From: a bacterium
Lineage (GTDB): Bacteria; Bacillota; Clostridia; Oscillospirales; Acutalibacteraceae
Reading direction: 5' to 3'
Assembly (NCBI GenBank): GCA_020626545.1
Contig: JAHKZS010000052.1
Location: 1-14,316 of the forward strand
Length of the DNA: 14,316 nt
The translations under genes were made by a program, and so were the position numbers. Positions within the stretch are counted from its first letter, which is position 1; each line of letters opens with the position of its first letter. The notes below the pieces were generated by a model. The model saw only the letters and a program-made list of their open reading frames with translations, was not told the origin of the DNA and did no database searches. This document shows, in pieces, positions 6,908-14,316 of this stretch.

Positions 6908-8326
6908 TTGGCAGAAAAGTTTAGTACTTTAACTGATTTTAACGAAACTCAGAGCGAGTACCTTAATCTTATTTTTGAAATAATGGAAAAACGCAAGCGC
7001 GGTGATAAACCTGTCGCGTATATCCACACCTACGGTTGTCAACAAAATGTTGCCGACGGAGAGAATATCAAGGGTATGCTTTCTAAGGCGGGGTTTGTTT
7101 TTGAGGATAAACCCGATAACGCTGATTTTATTTTGTTTAACACGTGTGCCGTTAGAGAACACGCGGAGGACAGAGTTTTCGGTAATGTAGGCGCTTTAAA
7201 AAATCTTAAACGTAAATATCCTAATATTATTATTGCTTTGTGCGGCTGTATGATGGAACAAAAACATATCGCCGATAGAATGTATAAAAGCTTTCCTTAC
7301 GTTAATCTTGTTTTCGGAACTCACGCCTTACATTTATTTCCTGAGTTGCTGTATAAAACCTTATCAGGCGGAAAACGTGTTTATCTAAGAGATAATGACG
7401 ACAGTATGATTCACGAGGGAATACCCGTTAAACGTGACGGCAGTTTTAAAGGCTGGCTTCCTATAATGTACGGTTGTAACAACTTCTGTACATACTGTAT
7501 CGTACCGTATGTAAGAGGCAGGGAAAGAAGCCGAGAGAAAGATATTATTCTAAAAGAAGCCAAAGAATTGATAGATCTCGGTTATAAGGATATTACCTTA
7601 CTCGGTCAGAACGTAAACTCCTACGGCAAGACCTTAAAGGAAGACGTTAATTTCTCGCAATTGATTTCGCAAGTCGATAGTATAGACGGCGATTATTGGC
7701 TTAGATTTATGACCTCACATCCCAAGGACTGCACCAAAGAGCTTATAGACACAATAGCCTCGTCTAAACATATAAGTAAACACTTACATTTACCTTTTCA
7801 GTCGGGTTCAGATAGAATTCTAAAACTTATGAACCGCCATTACGATAGGAAAAAGTACCTCGATATAGTAAATTACGCAAAAAGCAAAATTCCCGACGTA
7901 TCATTGACCAGCGACGTTATTGTAGGATTCCCAGGTGAAACTTACGAAGATTTTAAAGAAACCATATCTCTGATAAGAGAAGTTGAGTTTACATCTTTAT
8001 TTACTTTTATCTATTCTCCCAGAGTAGGAACTCCGGCGGCTGAGATGGATGATCCTATTTCCGCCGAAGAAAAGTCTATGTGGTTTAGAGAACTTCTCGA
8101 TGTCCAGGAAGAAATCGCGTCTAAGCGTTGCGGTTCAATGGTAGGGACTACTCAGAAAGTTTTAGTAGAATCAGAAAAAGGTAAAGACGATATACTAAAC
8201 TGCCGTACAAGCGGGAATATTATTGTTGAAACGAAAGCTCCGAAGGAATTAATCGGAACGTTTCAGAATGTAAAAATAACAAAAGCAGGAAATTGGATAT
8301 TAAAAGGTGATTTAGTAAAGGAGTAA
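6908..8326 (+). CDS. miaB: tRNA-2-methylthio-N6-dimethylallyladenosine synthase MiaB
   Basis: MiaB is a radical-SAM methylthiotransferase that converts i6A37 of tRNA to ms2i6A37 using two [4Fe-4S] clusters. In 472 residues it shows the N-terminal UPF0004 domain with its three cluster ligands (Cys44 in YGCQQN, Cys80 in NTCAVREHA, Cys114 in GCMMEQ), the radical-SAM motif C190-x3-C194-x2-C197 in YGCNNFCTYCIVPYVRGRERSR, and a C-terminal TRAM domain (about 410-472). The start chosen is TTG 6908, behind TTGGAG (6893-6898) and about 28 bases after the predicted transcription start. The frame can be extended to 6845, but that lies in the promoter; TTG 6893 would overlap the ribosome binding site. The next gene follows after three bases. 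MiaA, which makes its substrate, is encoded last in the same run. Confidence 0.94.
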   Translation: MAEKFSTLTDFNETQSEYLNLIFEIMEKRKRGDKPVAYIHTYGCQQNVADGENIKGMLSKAGFVFEDKPDNADFILFNTCAVREHAEDRVFGNVGALKNLKRKYPNIIIALCGCMMEQKHIADRMYKSFPYVNLVFGTHALHLFPELLYKTLSGGKRVYLRDNDDSMIHEGIPVKRDGSFKGWLPIMYGCNNFCTYCIVPYVRGRERSREKDIILKEAKELIDLGYKDITLLGQNVNSYGKTLKEDVNFSQLISQVDSIDGDYWLRFMTSHPKDCTKELIDTIASSKHISKHLHLPFQSGSDRILKLMNRHYDRKKYLDIVNYAKSKIPDVSLTSDVIVGFPGETYEDFKETISLIREVEFTSLFTFIYSPRVGTPAAEMDDPISAEEKSMWFRELLDVQEEIASKRCGSMVGTTQKVLVESEKGKDDILNCRTSGNIIVETKAPKELIGTFQNVKITKAGNWILKGDLVKE

Positions 8327-8329
8327 ATT

Positions 8330-8734
8330 ATGGATATAATTGATATGACAAGAGAACTCGGTAAGCTTCTCCAGCAAGAAGATTCTTACAAGAATATGCG
8401 AGCGGCCGAATCTAAAGCTGACGCTGATACTGAGCTTCAGGGCTTAATTAAGGATTTTAATTTAAAGAGATTATCCGTTAACGTAGAAACTCAGAAAACC
8501 GAAAAGGACGGAGAAAAAATCGCTCAGTTAAATAAAGAGATGCAGAAAGTTTACGCCGATATTATGGCTAATGAAAATATGAAAGCTTATAACGAAGCTA
8601 AACAGGAATTCGATAAAATCTCGGGCAGAGTAATGACTATTCTCCAGAATTGTATTGCCGGAGAAGATCCCGAAACTACTGACTTTGACGCGTCTTGTAC
8701 AGGAAGTTGCTCAACTTGCGGCGGTTGCGGTTAA
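8330..8734 (+). CDS. YlbF/YmcA (RicA/RicF) family protein with Cys-rich tail
   Basis: A 134-residue, mainly helical protein of the Com_YlbF family (residues about 3-115, with the typical ...LGKLLQQEDSYKNMRAAESKADADTELQ... opening). In B. subtilis the two members, YmcA (RicA) and YlbF (RicF), form a complex with YaaT (RicT) that carries [4Fe-4S] clusters and affects RNase Y-dependent mRNA processing, competence, biofilms and sporulation. Here the tail is C123-x3-C127-x2-C130-x2-C133-G, with another Cys at 108, a good candidate for cluster binding. Position directly after miaB matches ymcA in B. subtilis, so a RicA-like role is more likely than RicF, but sequence alone does not settle it and no symbol is given. 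It starts at ATG 8330, with AAAGGAG (8317-8323) inside the end of miaB. Confidence 0.88.
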   Translation: MDIIDMTRELGKLLQQEDSYKNMRAAESKADADTELQGLIKDFNLKRLSVNVETQKTEKDGEKIAQLNKEMQKVYADIMANENMKAYNEAKQEFDKISGRVMTILQNCIAGEDPETTDFDASCTGSCSTCGGCG

Positions 8735-8767
8735 TTAAGATTTATTGATAAAGAAAGGAGTGAGTTT

Positions 8768-11365
8768 ATGGAAAAGTTGTCGCCAATGATGCAACAGTAT
8801 TTAAAAATTAAAAATGAGAATAAAGACAGCATTTTATTCTTTAGGCTCGGAGACTTCTACGAGATGTTCTTTGACGACGCTAAACTCGCCTCTAAAGAAC
8901 TCGAACTCACTCTGACTGGAAGGGATTGCGGACTTAAAGAACGCGCTCCGATGTGCGGAGTTCCTTATCATAGTTGCGAGAGTTATATAGCCCGCCTTGT
9001 TCAAAAGGGTTATAAGGTCGCTATCTGCGAACAAATGGAAGATCCTTCTAAAGCTAAAAGTATAGTCCAAAGAGATATAGTACGTGTTGTAACTCCCGGT
9101 ACCGTAATTGAAAGCAGTATGCTTGATGAAAGCCGTAACAACTACATCTGCTGTATTTACGCCGAAAAGAATAACGTAGCTATGTGCTTCTGTGATATTT
9201 CTACAGGAGAATTATATGTTACCGATTTTAAAGGTAAGGATTGTGTAGAAAAGATTAAAAGCCAGCTTACAGGTTACAACCCTCGTGAGATATTAATCGG
9301 CGGAGATGTTATAGATTTTAAAGAACTTCCCGCCTTTATTAAAGACAAGCTTTCGACTACTGTTGAAATGCTTGACGAAAGCAGTTTTGCTTTTATGACA
9401 TGTAATGATGTTGTAAAATCTCAGTTTAAAAATGATTACGAGCTTATTTCGGATAAACAAATTATTATTTGCGCGCTCGGAGCGTTGATGTCTTATCTCA
9501 AAGATACTCAAAAAAACGGTCTTGAGCGTATTAACCGTATTAATCTGTTCTCCGAAAATCAGTTTATGCGTCTTGATTTTAATACCCAAAGAAACTTGGA
9601 ACTTACCCAAACTATGCTTACTAAAGAAAAGCGCGGCTCTTTACTTTGGGTACTTGATAAGACAAAGACATCTATGGGTAAACGTCTACTTAGAAACTGG
9701 ATAGAAAAACCTCTTTTAAATGTTACAAAGATTATCAATAGACAGAGCGCTGTAGAAGAACTCGTAAACGATACTGTACTAAGGCTGGATTTAACCGCCG
9801 CTTTAGTTGGTATATTTGATATCGAACGCCTTATGACTAATATCGTATACGGTTCAGCTAAAGGCAGAGAACTTCGCTCGCTCGCAAGCGCGGTAGAAAA
9901 GCTTCCTCAGATTAAGGAACTTTTACAGGGCTGTGAGTCAAGTCTTTTAAAACAGCTTTATAATAAGCTCGATACCTTAGAGGATGTTTATAAGCTTATT
10001 GACGATGCTATTGTTGAAGAACCTCCGTTTACCGTAAAAGAAGGCGGAATTATAAAACGAGGTTATAATCAGGAACTCGACGAAGTCAGCGAGGATATGA
10101 ACAACTCTACCGGTATTCTCTCTAAACTTGAGGAAGAACAGCGTGAGCTTACCAAAATTCCGAAGCTCCGTGTTGGTTATAATCGAGTTTTTGGTTATTA
10201 TATCGAGGTTACCAACTCTTATAAGGATATGGTTCCCGAAACTTATATTCGCAAACAGACTTTAACCAACTGTGAGCGCTATATAACTCAGGAATTAAAG
10301 AATATAGAAGGTCGTATTCTCGGCGCTAAGGACAAAGCTATAGCTCTGGAATATAAACTATTTGATGAAATTAGAAAACAGGTAGCTTCTCAGCTGGAGC
10401 GTATTCAGGATACCGCTTCGGCTATCGCGGAACTCGATGTATTAAATTCGCTCGCGAATGTCGCGTCAGATAACAGATACGTCCGTCCCGACGTTAACTT
10501 AAAGGATAATATACTTCTTAAAGACAGCCGTCATCCTGTAGTAGAACAGCTCTTAAACGGCGCGCCGTTCGTACCTAACGACGTATATCTTAATTGCTCC
10601 GCTAACAGAGTCGCTATTATTACAGGACCTAATATGGCGGGTAAGTCTACATATATGAGACAAGTAGCTTTAATTGTGCTTATGGCTCAAATAGGAAGCT
10701 TTGTACCTGCCGCTTCGGCTGAAATCGGAATTGTCGATAGTATATTTACAAGAGTAGGCGCTTCCGACGATTTAGCTTCGGGACAATCGACGTTTATGGT
10801 CGAGATGAGTGAAGTAGCTAATATCGTAACTAACGCTACCTCTAAGTCTTTACTTATTCTTGATGAAATCGGTCGAGGCACTTCCACTTTCGACGGTATG
10901 AGTATAGCGAGAGCTGTGCTAGAGTATGTTGCCGATAAGAAAAAGCTCGGCGCTAAAGCTTTGTTTGCTACTCATTATCACGAACTAACTGTGCTTGAGG
11001 AAGTTATCGACGGAGTAAATAACTTTAATATCGCTGTTAAGAAGAAAGGCGACGATATTACTTTCCTTAGAAGAATCGTTCCGGGCGGGGCTGACGACAG
11101 CTACGGTATTGAGGTTGCTAAATTGGCGGGTATTCCCGATTATATTACCGACAGGGCTAAAGAGATACTCTCTGAGCTCGAGAGCGGTAACAGCAAAATT
11201 GACGTAATAAATAAAACTAAAAAATCAGCTCAAGACATCGAACAGCTTAGCTTAATGCCGAGCATCGACTCCGCTATCGCTGATAAATTAAAAAATATAG
11301 ATTTAAATACGCTTACTCCTATAGAAGCGATGAATTTACTTTATGAATTAAAAAATATGGTTTAG
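8768..11365 (+). CDS. mutS: DNA mismatch repair protein MutS
   Basis: MutS recognises mismatches and small loops as a dimer and, with ATP, recruits MutL. At 865 residues it is full length. Visible are the N-terminal mismatch-binding domain with the Phe-x-Glu wedge F30-Y31-E32 in LGDFYEMFF, the connector, lever and clamp regions, the P-loop GPNMAGKST at about 620-628, the Walker B/DE box LLILDE (Asp699-Glu700) followed by IGRGTS, and a switch histidine region (FATHYHEL). It ends with a LTPIEAMNLLYELK helix like the usual 'DPxxLTPxEAL' C-terminus. ATG 8768 follows AAAGGAG (8754-8760). The gap before it (8735-8767) shows no promoter or terminator. It is the only gene in the window that clearly ends in TAG; the others use TAA. 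Confidence 0.98.
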   Translation: MEKLSPMMQQYLKIKNENKDSILFFRLGDFYEMFFDDAKLASKELELTLTGRDCGLKERAPMCGVPYHSCESYIARLVQKGYKVAICEQMEDPSKAKSIVQRDIVRVVTPGTVIESSMLDESRNNYICCIYAEKNNVAMCFCDISTGELYVTDFKGKDCVEKIKSQLTGYNPREILIGGDVIDFKELPAFIKDKLSTTVEMLDESSFAFMTCNDVVKSQFKNDYELISDKQIIICALGALMSYLKDTQKNGLERINRINLFSENQFMRLDFNTQRNLELTQTMLTKEKRGSLLWVLDKTKTSMGKRLLRNWIEKPLLNVTKIINRQSAVEELVNDTVLRLDLTAALVGIFDIERLMTNIVYGSAKGRELRSLASAVEKLPQIKELLQGCESSLLKQLYNKLDTLEDVYKLIDDAIVEEPPFTVKEGGIIKRGYNQELDEVSEDMNNSTGILSKLEEEQRELTKIPKLRVGYNRVFGYYIEVTNSYKDMVPETYIRKQTLTNCERYITQELKNIEGRILGAKDKAIALEYKLFDEIRKQVASQLERIQDTASAIAELDVLNSLANVASDNRYVRPDVNLKDNILLKDSRHPVVEQLLNGAPFVPNDVYLNCSANRVAIITGPNMAGKSTYMRQVALIVLMAQIGSFVPAASAEIGIVDSIFTRVGASDDLASGQSTFMVEMSEVANIVTNATSKSLLILDEIGRGTSTFDGMSIARAVLEYVADKKKLGAKALFATHYHELTVLEEVIDGVNNFNIAVKKKGDDITFLRRIVPGGADDSYGIEVAKLAGIPDYITDRAKEILSELESGNSKIDVINKTKKSAQDIEQLSLMPSIDSAIADKLKNIDLNTLTPIEAMNLLYELKNMV

Positions 11366-11377
11366 GTGGTGAGATAA

Positions 11378-13357
11378 ATGGGTGTCATTAATGTTCTGGA
11401 TAAACACGTAGCCGAACTTATTGCCGCGGGTGAGGTTGTAGAACGTCCCGCTTCAGCTATAAAAGAAATGATTGAAAACTCAATAGACGCAGGTTCAACA
11501 GACATTACTGTGGAAATTCAGAACGGCGGCATCACATTTATGAGAGTCACCGATAACGGTTGCGGCATAATGCGTGACGACGTAAAGCTAGCTTTTTTAC
11601 CTCACGCTACAAGTAAGATAAAACTTGAAAATGATCTTGACAGTATCTCAACTCTCGGATTCAGAGGCGAGGCTTTATCGTCTATCTCATCAGTTTCAAG
11701 ATTGCAGCTTCTAACCAGAAACGAAAACGAAGAAATCGGTGTATCATATGAAATTGACGGCGGGGAAGAAGTTTCATTTGATGACGCGGGATGTCCTGTA
11801 GGCACAACAATTATAGTCAGAGATTTGTTCTATAATATTCCCGCAAGAATGAAGTTCCTTAAAAAAGACAGAGCGGAAGGTAACGCTGTAGCTAATGTGA
11901 TAGATAAGATAGCATTATCACATCCTGAAATCTCGTTTACTTTTATTCGTGACGGAAAGCGTGCATTAAACACTTCGGGCGACGGTAAGATTAAATCAGC
12001 TATCTATTCTGTGTATGGTAGAGATTTTGCTAACGGTCTTATACCCGTTAACTACGAGCTTAACGGTATAACTGTAAAGGGCTATATCACAAAACCTGTA
12101 AACGCCCGCCCCAACAAAAGTATGCAAAACTTCTTTATAAACGGACGATATGTTAAGTCTGTAACTGCTATGGCAGCGATAGAGGAAGCGTGTAAGGGAA
12201 ATGTTATGGTTGGAAAATTTCCCGCTTGTGTCTTACATATAACCATTCCGTTTGAAGCTATTGACGTAAATGTTCATCCATCTAAAATAGAAGTAAGGTT
12301 TATAAACGAAAGACCTGTATTCGACGCTGTATATCACGCTGTTAAGACTTCTCTTAATAACAATGACGAGAGAAAATCCGTAACTTTTAATAATATTAAA
12401 AAAGATAACGCTTTTTCAGAAATTAAAAAGCCGAAACCGTTTGTATCAACTCCGGCAGTTTTTGAGAAAAAGGAAGAAAAGAATGCGTCAGATCCATTCG
12501 CTAAATTAAACGACGTTATTAAAAACGCTAAACCGATTCAGACGTTAAATCCGTCTGTTAGTAATTTTAACTCTCCTACGGATATTTACTCTGAAGAAGC
12601 CGTAAAACGAAAGGCTGATATCGAGTATAAAATTCAGGAGAATAATAAGAAATTTGAGCCCGAGGATACAACAATTGTATCCAAAAATAAAAATGAATTA
12701 AATATTCCCGACGAAGAATTAATTGTAAATAAGCCCAAAGAAGAACCAACCGACGAAGAACCCAAACCGCTTTTTGAGCAACCAAAAAATAAACTCACGT
12801 TTGTCGGAGAAGCGTTTAAAACGTATATTATTGTTGAAAAGAATGATAAAGAAATTGTCATTATAGATAAACACGCCGCTCATGAGAGAATGATTTACGA
12901 ACGTTTAAAGAAAGAGAGAGGCGAAGGTTTTACTCAGGTACTATTACAACCGATTACTGTTATCTTAAGCAAGAATGATTACGAAGCCGCTATAAGTAAT
13001 CTTGATATGTTTAAGGAATGTGCTTTCGATATTGAGGATTTCGGCAATGGAAGTCTAATTGTTAGAGGCGCTCCGCAATATCTTGACATAAACGATATTG
13101 AATCATCTGTAATTGAAATGGCGGGATATATCGCCCAGAATAAAAAGGATATACGAAGCGAAAAGATGGACTGGATATACCATAATGTCGCTTGCCGAGC
13201 CGCTATTAAAGGCGGTAATATAAGCACACGAGAAGAACTTATGGATATTGCGAATAAACTCGACGAAGATCCTACGCTTAGGTATTGTCCTCACGGAAGA
13301 CCTGTTTGTATGGTTATGAGCAGATACGAACTCGAAAAGCAGTTCGGCAGAGTGTAA
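11378..13357 (+). CDS. mutL: DNA mismatch repair protein MutL (endonuclease type)
   Basis: MutL couples mismatch recognition to strand incision. In this 659-residue protein the GHKL ATPase domain (about 1-330) shows Glu30 and Asn34 in EMIENSIDAGS, DNGCGI at 59-64 and GFRGEAL at 94-100. A charged, low-complexity linker spans about 335-470. The C-terminal domain carries the nuclease motif D497-K-H-A-A-H-E-R-M-I-Y-E508, the DQHA(x)2E(x)4E motif with Lys for Gln, plus ACRAAIKGG (about 605-613) and CPHGRP (about 637-642), and ends with YELEKQFGR. It is therefore the nicking type expected in bacteria that lack MutH and Dam methylation. ATG 11378 lies 12 bases after the mutS stop behind GGTGGTGAG, so MutS and MutL are probably coupled. 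Confidence 0.98.
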   Translation: MGVINVLDKHVAELIAAGEVVERPASAIKEMIENSIDAGSTDITVEIQNGGITFMRVTDNGCGIMRDDVKLAFLPHATSKIKLENDLDSISTLGFRGEALSSISSVSRLQLLTRNENEEIGVSYEIDGGEEVSFDDAGCPVGTTIIVRDLFYNIPARMKFLKKDRAEGNAVANVIDKIALSHPEISFTFIRDGKRALNTSGDGKIKSAIYSVYGRDFANGLIPVNYELNGITVKGYITKPVNARPNKSMQNFFINGRYVKSVTAMAAIEEACKGNVMVGKFPACVLHITIPFEAIDVNVHPSKIEVRFINERPVFDAVYHAVKTSLNNNDERKSVTFNNIKKDNAFSEIKKPKPFVSTPAVFEKKEEKNASDPFAKLNDVIKNAKPIQTLNPSVSNFNSPTDIYSEEAVKRKADIEYKIQENNKKFEPEDTTIVSKNKNELNIPDEELIVNKPKEEPTDEEPKPLFEQPKNKLTFVGEAFKTYIIVEKNDKEIVIIDKHAAHERMIYERLKKERGEGFTQVLLQPITVILSKNDYEAAISNLDMFKECAFDIEDFGNGSLIVRGAPQYLDINDIESSVIEMAGYIAQNKKDIRSEKMDWIYHNVACRAAIKGGNISTREELMDIANKLDEDPTLRYCPHGRPVCMVMSRYELEKQFGRV

Positions 13358-13360
13358 ATT

Positions 13361-14305
13361 ATGAAAAAATTATTTGTTATAGTCGGACCGACTGCATCGG
13401 GAAAAACCTCACTTTCAATCGAACTCGCGAAAATTTACGATGGTGAAATAGTTTCTGCCGACAGTATGCAGATTTATCGCGGAATGAATATCGCTACAGC
13501 TAAACCCACCGAAGAAGAAATGCAGGGTATTAAACATCACTTAATCGATTTCTTAGACGCGGATCAGTCGTATTCTGTTGGTAAATACGTCGACGACGCG
13601 AAATACGCTGTAGAAGATATAATAAGTCGAGATAAGTTTCCTATACTTTGCGGCGGAACGGGTCTTTACATAGATTCTTTCTTAAATGGTATTGAGTTTA
13701 TAGATAACAGTTCCGATCTTGATTTAAGAGCTGAACTTAATAAAATCGGCGAAGAAAAGGGAATAGACAGTCTTTTAAATATTCTTCTTGAAATTGATCC
13801 GTATTCTTACAGGCGTTTATTTGAAGAGCGTAACCAAAAGAGAATTGTTAGGGCGATAGAGTTTTATAAAACTACAGGCATAACAATTACCGAACAGATA
13901 GAAAATAGTAAATCTAACGATCCGGAGTATAACTATATGATTTTCGGATTAAAAGCTTTCGACAGACAGTTTTTATATGATAGAATAAATAAACGTGTTG
14001 ATATTATGGTTAAAAACGGGTTAGTCGAAGAAGCCGAAAAAGTTCTTAAATCCGATTTAAGCGAAACCGCTTCTAAAGCAATCGGATACAAGCAGTTAAA
14101 ACCTTATTTTGAGGGTGCTGCGTCATTGGAAGAGTGTATAGATAAAATAAAAACCGAAACTCGCCATTACGCTAAAAGACAGCTAACCTGGTTTAGACGT
14201 AATAATAATATTAATTGGATAAATATTGACGAGTTAAAATCAATCGATGAACAGATTGATTATATAAAAGGTTTAATTGATAACCGAGGATTTTTAAATG
14301 GATAA
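13361..14305 (+). CDS. miaA: tRNA dimethylallyltransferase MiaA
   Basis: MiaA transfers the dimethylallyl group of DMAPP to N6 of A37 in tRNAs reading codons that begin with U, giving i6A37, the substrate of MiaB. The 314-residue protein has the P-loop GPTASGKTS (9-17), the DSMQIYRGMNIATAKP segment (34-49) with catalytic Asp34, HHLIDFLD (59-66), CGGTGLY (97-103), the RNQKRIVRAIE helix region, and a C-terminal KAIGYKQL...Y...TRHYAKRQLTWFRR block. All are family hallmarks and the length is standard. ATG 13361 comes three bases after the mutL stop. No good Shine-Dalgarno sequence precedes it (only GGCAGAG), so translation probably depends on coupling with mutL. Confidence 0.97.
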   Translation: MKKLFVIVGPTASGKTSLSIELAKIYDGEIVSADSMQIYRGMNIATAKPTEEEMQGIKHHLIDFLDADQSYSVGKYVDDAKYAVEDIISRDKFPILCGGTGLYIDSFLNGIEFIDNSSDLDLRAELNKIGEEKGIDSLLNILLEIDPYSYRRLFEERNQKRIVRAIEFYKTTGITITEQIENSKSNDPEYNYMIFGLKAFDRQFLYDRINKRVDIMVKNGLVEEAEKVLKSDLSETASKAIGYKQLKPYFEGAASLEECIDKIKTETRHYAKRQLTWFRRNNNINWINIDELKSIDEQIDYIKGLIDNRGFLNG

Positions 14306-14316
14306 ATTATTATTTA
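14298..14316 (+). CDS. Start of a further downstream gene, cut by the window edge
   Basis: ATG 14298 lies within the last codons of miaA, in another frame, and the frame stays open for the six codons left (MDKLLF). A CGAGGA (14285-14290) seven bases upstream is a reasonable ribosome binding site, and the overlap is typical of coupled operon genes. Too little is present to name it. In many Firmicutes hfq follows miaA, but these residues do not resemble the usual Hfq start. Confidence 0.45.

Overview
The window is a dense run of housekeeping genes, all on the + strand, from a low- to moderate-GC Gram-positive bacterium of the class Clostridia. Three things point there: the neighbourhoods yqeK-rsfS-leuS, aroQ-pepP-efp and miaB-ylbF/ymcA-mutS-mutL-miaA, a YunB-type sporulation protein (so probably an endospore former or a recent descendant of one), and strong AGGAGG-type ribosome binding sites with several TTG starts. 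Assignment below class is not attempted. No RNA genes, mobile elements, CRISPR arrays or long repeats were seen. The intergenic spaces are short (the longest is about 120 bases), so no stretch over 300 bases lacks a gene.

Layout. (1) 1-3146: the 3' end of yqeK (HD-domain nucleotide hydrolase), rsfS (ribosome silencing factor) and leuS (leucyl-tRNA synthetase). The leuS frame is broken by an in-frame TAG at 2346-2348, inside a 30-base patch (2334-2363) where a highly conserved catalytic-core motif is scrambled without any change in length. (2) 3190-3479: a self-contained rpsU (S21) unit with a consensus sigma-A promoter, a leader holding two small hairpins (one covering part of the Shine-Dalgarno sequence) and a strong intrinsic terminator. 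(3) 3500-6159: aroQ and a pepP-type M24 peptidase, then a promoter driving efp and a small acidic zinc-ribbon protein, closed by a terminator. (4) 6158-6799: yunB, whose only visible start codon lies in the U-tract of that terminator. (5) 6845 to the window end: an extended -10 promoter followed by miaB, a YlbF/YmcA-family gene with a Cys-rich tail, mutS, mutL, miaA and the first codons of a further gene.

How the genes work together. The first part serves translation (RsfS, LeuRS, S21, EF-P). AroQ makes 3-dehydroshikimate for aromatic amino acid synthesis, and the M24 enzyme trims peptides. The last operon joins two pathways. MiaA prenylates A37 of tRNAs and MiaB methylthiolates the product, giving ms2i6A37, with the YlbF/YmcA protein a possible partner. 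MutS and MutL form the mismatch-recognition and nicking core of a MutH-independent mismatch repair system.

The window is mostly ordinary chromosome. I did not find a new defence, mobile or biosynthetic system. The observations most worth a second look are the leuS lesion, the terminator/start overlap at yunB, and the hairpin leader of rpsU.
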